Positions 13,831 to 18,701 of a stretch of DNA of 18,701 nucleotides are shown here, piece after piece (position 1 is the first letter of the stretch; the number at the start of each line of letters is the position of its first letter). The stretch is from positions 1 to 18,701 of the forward strand of contig JAZURO010000206.1 of NCBI GenBank assembly GCA_045606265.1, in the 5' to 3' direction. The stretch is from RGIG4608 sp045606265. GTDB lineage: Bacteria > Bacillota > Clostridia > Oscillospirales > CAG-272. The notes under the pieces are model-generated. The model was given only the letters and a program-made list of their open reading frames with translations, was not told the DNA's origin and ran no database searches. The translations under genes were made by a program, and so were the position numbers.

Positions 13831-15201
13831 TTATTCCCCCGACGTTACGGTGATAGATGCAGTATCTGTCTTTGTACTGTCAAGATTAGATGTTGCAGTA
13901 ATTGTTGCAGAACCTGCACTGATACCACGTACAACACCGAAGCTGTCAACTGTAGCAACTGTCGGAGCGCTTGATGTAAATGTTACAGTCTGATCTGCGC
14001 CTGCACTAGCCACAACGGTAGGGGTAATTGTAACAGAACCACCTACAGCAATGGATGCACTATCCGGTGAAAGTGTAACACTTGTGACTGTGTATGTTGC
14101 AGAAGAGAAGAGAGCGCAGTTTGCGAACGGAGATGTTGCAAATGCCTTGGAAACATGGTACCAGTAATTACGGTACAGACCCTCTTCATTGTAGCGGGAG
14201 TTTGCGGTGTCAATAACGTCAATGACTTTGAAGAAGGATTCGTCAACAAGAACAGCAAGAATACCTTCAAGGTATGTGTTCTGTGCTTCAGTAATCTGTA
14301 CATATGTGGACTGACCACCAAACAGTTCATCAAGTCTTTCTGTGTCTTCAATAGCGAAGGAATCAAGAAGCACTCTGTGTCCCATAAATTCTGCCTTTGT
14401 CATGTTGAATGCAGATGCAAGAACTTCAACGTCCATAGCGGCATCATTCTGAGCGTTCATGAACAGATACTGTTCATTTTTGGGCGCAAAATTGTGAACA
14501 CCAACGATGTTATATTTTGTGTTGAGGAAGGTCATTTCGTTGGAAACTGCTTTTGCTTCTGTAGCAAGGTTTGTCATGGTGTCCTTGCGTGTAGAACCTG
14601 CTGTAACAGATACAACCGGAATCTGTCCATTCAGAATACGTCTAGCAAGCAGGTATTTCATAGTGAGGAACTCATCATATGAAGCACCTGTGTACATAGA
14701 TTCTACAATCTTGGAGATAAGGTCTGTGACACCATTAATGGAAAGGAACGCTTTACGCAGGTCATGTTCCTGAATAGTTCTCTTGTAGAATTTTTCGTAA
14801 TTGAGGATGTAGAATGCAGATTTTACGTCAGGGATTTCTCTCTGTTCAACGTGTGTTTCTGCCCATTCCGGGTCATACTGGTGAGGTTTTGCAATCTCAA
14901 CAAATACGTCTTCAACGATTTCACCAAAGTCCAGTTTACCAAGTTTAAACATGGCGAGGGGGTTGTCCCACATTCTACTGGAAATCAGTACACGTCCGAT
15001 ACGGTTAATCAGTGCAGAGAGGAACTCATTCTGAAGCTGTGGCTGATCCATAATGATTGCACCGATTGTACGGATAACTTCAGCATCAGGTGTAGCATAG
15101 GGAATGTGATCCTGATAGTTCTGAGAAGCAGAATTTCTGATGGCATTAAGCACATCTACTGAGCTGTTACTAAGTGTAACTCTCATCGGTCTTGTAGGCA
15201 T
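13831..15201 (-). CDS. Major capsid protein with C-terminal Ig-like (BIG2) domain, gp8-like
   Basis: This 456-residue protein (phi29 gp8: 448) has AAAGGAGG five bases before ATG. Residues 1-365 form the shell part, with 'VTLSNSSVDVLNAIRNSASQ', 'TIGAIIMDQPQLQNEFLSAL', 'MWDNPLAMFKLGKLDFGEIV', 'VEIAKPHQYDPEWAE' and 'RNYWYHVSKAFATSPFANCA', consistent with an HK97-type fold. Residues about 370-456 are a bacterial Ig-like group 2 domain: 'VTSVTLSPDSASIAVGGSVT', 'VTFTSSAPTVATVDSFGVVR', 'ISAGSATITATS'. phi29 gp8 has the same domain arrangement, displayed on the capsid surface. The scaffold gene lies directly upstream, with its stop 18 bases from this start. The ribosome site fits high expression. Confidence 0.96.
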   Translation of the reverse strand: MPTRPMRVTLSNSSVDVLNAIRNSASQNYQDHIPYATPDAEVIRTIGAIIMDQPQLQNEFLSALINRIGRVLISSRMWDNPLAMFKLGKLDFGEIVEDVFVEIAKPHQYDPEWAETHVEQREIPDVKSAFYILNYEKFYKRTIQEHDLRKAFLSINGVTDLISKIVESMYTGASYDEFLTMKYLLARRILNGQIPVVSVTAGSTRKDTMTNLATEAKAVSNEMTFLNTKYNIVGVHNFAPKNEQYLFMNAQNDAAMDVEVLASAFNMTKAEFMGHRVLLDSFAIEDTERLDELFGGQSTYVQITEAQNTYLEGILAVLVDESFFKVIDVIDTANSRYNEEGLYRNYWYHVSKAFATSPFANCALFSSATYTVTSVTLSPDSASIAVGGSVTITPTVVASAGADQTVTFTSSAPTVATVDSFGVVRGISAGSATITATSNLDSTKTDTASITVTSGE

Positions 15202-15219
15202 ATATGCCTCCTTTCTTTA

Positions 15220-15534
15220 TTAAGATGTTTTGAATAAATCTTCAATAGTGATGGACTCAGCGTCCGTTTTTTCTTTGTTACTGTTAGGATTGCTGTTGTC
15301 TTTGAAGTTTTCGTCATCATTTGCAGATCCTTTGAAGAATCTGTCTTTATACTTCTGTCGCCATGATGCATCCAGTGCGTCATACTGTTCCTGTGTGTAC
15401 ATACCTTCATGGTTATCAAGACTGTTAATTGTGTCTGTGATATCTGCCATGAAATTTAATGCATCATCGTCTGTTCTGTCACCGAGAATTGAGTTAACTC
15501 TATCCATCAGTTCGTCTTTTGAGCGTACAGCCAT
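15220..15534 (-). CDS. Putative scaffolding protein, gp7-like
   Basis: The product is 104 residues with GAAAGGAAAAC ahead of ATG. It lies directly upstream of the major capsid gene, matching phi29 gene 7 (98 residues). The N-terminal half is helical: 'SKDELMDRVNSILGDRTDDD', 'ALNFMADITDTINSLDN', 'YTQEQYDALDASWRQKYKDR'. The second half is charged, Asn- and Asp-rich and probably disordered, ending 'ESITIEDLFKTS'. High charge, helical start and flexible tail suit a protein that guides shell assembly and then leaves. The same N-terminal pattern occurs in small proteins beside capsid genes of other phages. The call depends mainly on size and position. Confidence 0.75.
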   Translation of the reverse strand: MAVRSKDELMDRVNSILGDRTDDDALNFMADITDTINSLDNHEGMYTQEQYDALDASWRQKYKDRFFKGSANDDENFKDNSNPNSNKEKTDAESITIEDLFKTS

Positions 15535-15550
15535 ATTGTTTTCCTTTCGA

Positions 15551-16135
15551 TTAACGGTGGCATTTAATTTTGAGATTGTTCAGAGCCATAAATTTCATCA
15601 AAGTTGACATAGGTTTGTGAGGTCCGGGAGGTACAGGTGGAGGCGGTGTTGGTGTAACGTATGGGTTCTTTAAGAAACCCTGTGGTGAAACATTCCATCC
15701 ACTAGTTGGACGCCATCCATACCTTCTATAACAAGTTTCTACTGCAAATCTTGCACCACCATAGTGTGATTCTGATACAACAATAGTGTCGTTATCTATG
15801 ATCTGTTCAACTATTGCAACATGACCAGGGTGACCGTCACTTGTGTTGTTTGTATAATAGCATACAATAGCACCTAAGGATGGATCTTGTGACTGTACCC
15901 AATCAGATGAAGAGTTTGTGTAGTATGTTATTGCATTGTTGAACGATAAACCCATGTTATCTGTAGTTATGCCTGCGATTTCCATGCACCTACCGTGAAC
16001 ATAACCTGTACAGTTAGGAAGAACAGAAGGTGCACCGCTAGAACCATAAATACATTGATTATAACCACCACTATTTACTTGAATCCAACGTAAATCTGTG
16101 CTAGATGGTGCTGTTAATCTTGGAGTAAAAGACAT
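15551..16135 (-). CDS. CHAP-domain cell-wall peptidase/amidase
   Basis: I start it at ATG 16135 (MSFTPRLTAP..., 194 residues). An in-frame GTG at 16147 lies inside the GAGGT ribosome site. The CHAP core shows Cys42 in 'PNCTGYVHGRCMEI', His105 in 'GHPGHVAIVEQI' and an acidic partner, probably Glu122, in 'VVSESHYGG'. The segment 'DPSLGAIVCYY' precedes the His. This is a papain-like hydrolase acting on peptidoglycan cross-bridges or the amide bond. A proline run near the C-terminus (TPTPPPPVPPGPHK) leads to a short basic tail. It could be a second lysin beside the GH25 enzyme or a virion-bound entry enzyme in the role of phi29 gp13. The lysis-gene neighbourhood favours lysis, but the sequence does not decide. 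Confidence 0.88.
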   Translation of the reverse strand: MSFTPRLTAPSSTDLRWIQVNSGGYNQCIYGSSGAPSVLPNCTGYVHGRCMEIAGITTDNMGLSFNNAITYYTNSSSDWVQSQDPSLGAIVCYYTNNTSDGHPGHVAIVEQIIDNDTIVVSESHYGGARFAVETCYRRYGWRPTSGWNVSPQGFLKNPYVTPTPPPPVPPGPHKPMSTLMKFMALNNLKIKCHR

Positions 16136-16150
16136 GTTATACCTCACTTA

Positions 16151-17023
16151 TTAGTGTGGAATGATATTTACGATCCTCTGTACAATATCTGGGTCATATC
16201 CTGCGTTAGCTAATCGTGTGACACGCTCTGCACCATTACCGTATGCGCCACTCCATACTGCCTGTGCAACTTTACCTAATTCGGCGACTCTTTTTTGAAT
16301 AGCGTTGTACCCATAAGGAGTATCCGCAAGAGCCTTTTTCCGAGCAGAACCATTTCCATATTTGCCCTGCCACACTTCTACGGCATATTCATCAATACTT
16401 TTGTACGATTTTGGAGGTTGTACATTGTAGATACTTAAGTCAATAAATGTACAGTTCCGGTCCATTGTGCCGTTGGTGGATGAATACTGTTGCATTGTAC
16501 CCATATCTGAGGTGTCGGTTCGCTTAACACCATCATTAGGTGTACCCCACCATGCAACCCATCTATCGTATCTTTCCAGACCGATAATTTTTGTTCCGAA
16601 CCATGATTTACTTGCATAGATACCGCAGTAATATCCTGCACCTTCAACGATGGAACAGAATGTAGAACACATATCCGTGATAATTTTGGCTGATGTAATG
16701 CCACGATTTGCTTTATAACCATCAGCATCTTCCATGTCGAACCACACACCAACTCTGACGTCCCAATTTTTGATAACATTGAGGACGAAATGCGCTTCAG
16801 ATTTAGCCTGTTCGACGTTCAAAGCATACGAGTAGAGATAGACACCATATGGAATGTCAAGATTTTCAAGCTGTAACCTGTATGATTCAGCCTTTTTGTC
16901 AAGAGTTGTGCCATATCCTACACGGATAATTACGAAATCCGGACGTGGTTTCATAGAACCAAAAGATAAGTTTCCGTTATGGTAGGATACGTCAATTCCA
17001 TATGCTTTAACTGGTCTAGGCAT
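16151..17023 (-). CDS. Endolysin: GH25 muramidase with two Cpl-7-like repeats
   Basis: This 290-residue protein has AAAGGAG ahead of ATG. Residues 7-200 are a glycoside hydrolase family 25 barrel: 'YGIDVSYHNG' (D11), 'FVIIRVGYG', 'IPYGVYLYSYALNVEQAKSE', the catalytic stretch 'VGVWFDMED' (D96 and E98), 'YYCGIYASKSWF', 'RWVAWWG'. The C-terminal part has two related segments: 'IDEYAVEVWQGKYGNGSARK' (about 210-250) and 'KVAQAVWSGAYGNGAERVTR' (about 251-288), each ending in a helix (NAIQKRVAEL, DIVQRIVNII). These match Cpl-7 (CW_7) wall-binding repeats. The enzyme cuts the MurNAc-GlcNAc bond of peptidoglycan. It has no signal peptide, so it needs the holin encoded upstream by the gene that ends just before it. 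Confidence 0.95.
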   Translation of the reverse strand: MPRPVKAYGIDVSYHNGNLSFGSMKPRPDFVIIRVGYGTTLDKKAESYRLQLENLDIPYGVYLYSYALNVEQAKSEAHFVLNVIKNWDVRVGVWFDMEDADGYKANRGITSAKIITDMCSTFCSIVEGAGYYCGIYASKSWFGTKIIGLERYDRWVAWWGTPNDGVKRTDTSDMGTMQQYSSTNGTMDRNCTFIDLSIYNVQPPKSYKSIDEYAVEVWQGKYGNGSARKKALADTPYGYNAIQKRVAELGKVAQAVWSGAYGNGAERVTRLANAGYDPDIVQRIVNIIPH

Positions 17024-17024
17024 A

Positions 17025-17249
17025 TCATTCTCCTTTTGTCAAAATATCTACTAGCTTTTGGACTGTAAGTGTGTTATTTTGGAGTGCTTCTGTCATTGTT
17101 CTTGCTTCTTCTTTGTGCATTTCTGTGATACGGTTGATTTGTTCTGTGTGTGCTTCGTCGCGTGTCTTTACATACCATGCAAGGATCAAACACATGGCGA
17201 TGGGAAATCCCACTGTTGTTACCATTTGTACTATGTCATTAGGTGTCAT
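17025..17249 (-). CDS. Holin, BhlA/UviB type
   Basis: This 74-residue protein has GGAGGAGAGG ahead of ATG. It starts 'MTPNDIVQMVTTVGFPIAMC' with one membrane helix (about residues 6-27, ending LILAWYVK), then a charged helical tail 'RDEAHTEQINRITEMHKEEA'. The single N-terminal helix followed by a charged coiled coil is the BhlA/UviB holin or bacteriocin-associated family. It is the first gene of the late operon, closest to the promoter, and is followed at once by the lysin. Its early position in a late transcript is unusual compared with phi29, where gene 14 comes after the structural genes. Expression may be limited by other means. Confidence 0.85.
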   Translation of the reverse strand: MTPNDIVQMVTTVGFPIAMCLILAWYVKTRDEAHTEQINRITEMHKEEARTMTEALQNNTLTVQKLVDILTKGE

Positions 17250-17266
17250 TCCCTCTCCTCCTTCCC

Positions 17267-17295
17267 TTGCTATATCTATTATACCATGATATAAT
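17267..17295 (+). promoter_or_regulatory. Divergent promoter for the ATPase gene: extended -10 with partial -35
   Basis: On the + strand TTGCTA (17267-17272, four of six consensus matches) is 17 bases from TATAAT (17290-17295), which is preceded by TGA, giving an extended -10 (17287-17295). Transcription should start near 17302 and read the packaging ATPase at 17337. It overlaps the leftward late promoter, so the two probably compete for polymerase or share a regulator. Confidence 0.65.
17278..17286 (-). promoter_or_regulatory. Late promoter: extended -10, no -35 box
   Basis: On the - strand TGG-TATAAT (17286-17278) is a perfect extended -10. The -35 position, 17 bases upstream (17306-17301, CCTCTA), does not resemble TTGACA. 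Transcription should start near 17271 and run into the holin gene at 17249. A missing -35 with a perfect -10 is the form of the phi29 late promoter A3, which depends on the activator p4. An activator is therefore expected here (inference). Confidence 0.7.
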
Positions 17296-17336
17296 CATTA
17301 TAGAGGATAAAGTTTAAATAAAAATGAGGTACGAGA

Positions 17337-18371
17337 ATGGGACGATTCTATGACGGTACTAAACTATTAAGTTTGAAAGATTTGAACGGCAAAAGACCTG
17401 AGATTTACATGTGCACCAGTAACCGTTCTGCGGGAAAGACTACATATTTTAATAGATTAGCTGTTAATAGGTTTATTAAAGCTAAGGAAAAGTTTATGCT
17501 TATTTACCGGTTTAAGAATGAACTTGATTCTGTAGCAGAAATGTTCTTTAAGGATATTAGAATTTTGTTCTTTCCGGGATATGAAATGGTTGCTAGAAGC
17601 CGTGCAAAAGGTGCTTACTATGAATTGTTCTTAAATGAAGAGAGTTGTGGCTATGCGGTTGCACTTAGTGGTGCGGACAGTATTAAAAAACATAGTCATG
17701 AATTTAGTGACGTTAAGAGAATGATATTTGACGAGTTCCAAAGCGAGGTAAACAGGTACTGTGCTGATGAAATAGCTAAGTTCATTTCTATTCACACATC
17801 TGTTGCTAGAGGTAATGGACAGTTTGTAAGGTACGTTCCGGTTTATATGATTAGTAATCCGGTTACTATTTTGAACCCTTATTATGTTGAACTTGGTATT
17901 ACTGACAGGTTAAATGATAACACTAATTTCCTGCGTGGTGATGGCTGGGTTCTTGAACAAGGTTTTGTCGCTGAAGCTAGCGAAGCACAGAAGGAAAGTG
18001 CGTTCAATAGAGCATTTTCGGCTAATAAATATGTGGCATATGCTAGTGAAAATGTGTATCTGAATGATAGCAAGGTTTTCATTGAAAACATGACAGGTAG
18101 GAGCAGATATATGGGCACAATTAGATATAAGGGTTGTGACTATGGTATCAGATCTTATGATGATCTTGGTATTATTTATTGTGATACAAAGGCGGACTTA
18201 AGTTTCCCGCTAAAGGTGAGTGTTACGGTTAATGACCATGATATCAATTATGTCATACTAAAGAATAATGAGTTCTTTGTGGATAATATGCGATATTATT
18301 TCACCCATGGTTGTTTCCGTTTTAGGAACATGCGTTGCAAAGAAGCTGTTCTGAATATGCTAAAATATTAG
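17337..18371 (+). CDS. DNA packaging ATPase, gp16-like
   Basis: This 344-residue protein (phi29 gp16: 332) has GAGGT (17326-17330) before ATG. Walker A is 'SNRSAGKTT' (about 28-36, K34), with Ser where the usual first Gly stands. Walker B is 'KRMIFDEF' (about 127-134, D132 and catalytic E133). A serine and arginine segment 'YMISNPVTILNPYYVELGIT' follows, where ATPases of this group have their coupling motif. The C-terminal part 'GCDYGIRSYDDLGIIYCDTK' is probably beta-rich, as in the nucleic-acid-binding region of gp16. Five copies would form the motor at the portal. In phi29 the motor also needs pRNA. The gene is on the opposite strand from the structural genes, with its own promoter, unlike phi29, where gene 16 ends the late operon. 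Confidence 0.92.
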   Translation: MGRFYDGTKLLSLKDLNGKRPEIYMCTSNRSAGKTTYFNRLAVNRFIKAKEKFMLIYRFKNELDSVAEMFFKDIRILFFPGYEMVARSRAKGAYYELFLNEESCGYAVALSGADSIKKHSHEFSDVKRMIFDEFQSEVNRYCADEIAKFISIHTSVARGNGQFVRYVPVYMISNPVTILNPYYVELGITDRLNDNTNFLRGDGWVLEQGFVAEASEAQKESAFNRAFSANKYVAYASENVYLNDSKVFIENMTGRSRYMGTIRYKGCDYGIRSYDDLGIIYCDTKADLSFPLKVSVTVNDHDINYVILKNNEFFVDNMRYYFTHGCFRFRNMRCKEAVLNMLKY

Positions 18372-18380
18372 GAGGATAAT

Positions 18381-18575
18381 ATGCTGTTTTTCACGGGTTT
18401 AATGCTCTTCGCTGTTTGTACATGTATTCTGTTCTTTATTGGTGCTAGTGAACACGATCTTTATAGCAGGGTTGACCAGGCTTACATTCTGTTCTTGGCA
18501 TTCGGTGCCTTTACAGGATTTGTATGCTGTGTTGTTGACCTAATTGTACAGAATATTATGATGACTGTTGGTTAA
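18381..18575 (+). CDS. Small two-helix membrane protein at the right end (64 aa)
   Basis: ATG 18381 has AGGAGG (18370-18375) upstream, overlapping the ATPase stop. The product, MLFFTGLMLFAVCTCILFFI then 'GASEHDLYSRVDQAYILFLA' and so on, has two hydrophobic segments (about 1-20 and 34-58) joined by a short charged loop. This shape fits a phi29 gp14-like holin or antiholin, or a membrane anchor for replication. phi29 gene 16.7, at its right end, encodes a membrane protein organising replication, but that protein has one helix and a longer soluble part. As the lysis cassette already has a holin, this could be a second holin or an antagonist. No family is assigned. Confidence 0.7.
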   Translation: MLFFTGLMLFAVCTCILFFIGASEHDLYSRVDQAYILFLAFGAFTGFVCCVVDLIVQNIMMTVG

Positions 18576-18701
18576 ATTGGTATCTTCATTTATGTTCTGA
18601 TCTGAGGTACACGGACTGTCACAGGTGAAAGAAACTGCCGTACTACCTATTCGTACAGACTTGCGCTTTTCAGACGTAAATGTTACAGATATAGAAGTCG
18701 G
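18576..18701. other. Right terminal region without a gene
   Basis: There is no ORF, consensus promoter or strong terminator in these 126 bases. Only short dyads are visible: CCGTAC (18642-18647) against GTACACGG (18607-18614) with a bulge, and GTAA-ATG-TTAC near the end. The last seven bases (AAGTCGG) are the reverse complement of CCGACTT at 36-42, which may be a trace of an inverted terminal repeat. A protein-primed genome is expected to carry its replication origin at this end. Confidence 0.5.

Noticed and set aside
14155..14682. Long + strand frame (175 codons) inside the capsid gene, and similar ones opposite other late genes
   Set aside because: Each lies antisense within a well-recognised gene, lacks a ribosome site and shows Cys- and Phe-rich composition typical of a complementary-strand shadow.
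1..18701. Search for tRNA genes, CRISPR arrays, integrase, transposase or insertion sequence
   Set aside because: No regularly spaced repeats, no cloverleaf with CCA-type acceptor pattern and no recombinase motifs were seen by eye. The phage appears strictly lytic.

Overview
The window reads as a complete or near-complete genome of a small podovirus of the phi29 type (Salasmaviridae/Guelinviridae-like lineage): about 18.7 kb, linear-type layout, a protein-primed family B DNA polymerase beside a terminal-protein gene, and structural genes in the phi29 order. No host genes, integrase, tRNA or CRISPR array were seen. Strong AGGAGG-type ribosome sites, sigma-A-like promoters, a BhlA/UviB-type holin and a GH25 lysin with Cpl-7-like repeats point to a low-GC Gram-positive (Bacillota) host. 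A gut clostridial host is my guess, not something the sequence proves.

Layout. (1) Bases 1-232: left end with a consensus promoter (57-84) and a foldable leader. (2) Bases 233-4177, + strand: early cluster of small proteins, including a two-repeat protein, a winged-helix-like regulator candidate, two tandem paralogues and a phi29 p5-like single-stranded DNA-binding protein. A 240-base block of stem-loops without a credible gene (1336-1577) interrupts it, and a terminator closes it (4211-4243). (3) Bases 4263-7516, + strand: terminal protein, DNA polymerase and a small ORF, ending in a bidirectional terminator (7521-7554). (4) Bases 17249-7609, - strand: late operon in the order holin, GH25 lysin, CHAP peptidase, scaffold, major capsid protein with Ig-like domain, head-fibre-like protein, tail protein (gp9), portal (gp10), lower collar (gp11) and appendage/tail fibre (gp12-like). 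(5) Bases 17337-18575, + strand: packaging ATPase (gp16) and a small membrane protein, divergent from the late operon. (6) Bases 18576-18701: right end, no gene seen.

How the genes work together: the terminal protein primes replication by the polymerase at both ends while the SSB coats displaced strands. Scaffold, capsid protein and portal build the prohead, which the ATPase fills. Collar, tail and appendage proteins finish the virion, and holin plus two wall hydrolases release it. Compared with Bacillus phage phi29, the lysis genes have moved to the front of the late operon and the ATPase gene is on the opposite strand.

The least explained parts are RNA-like: the left leader fold, the 1336-1577 stem-loop block, and a stem-loop found in similar form in both the early and late transcripts with a compensatory base change. 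phi29 packaging needs a phage-encoded pRNA. No pRNA is recognisable here by sequence, so these structured segments are the best places to look for one.
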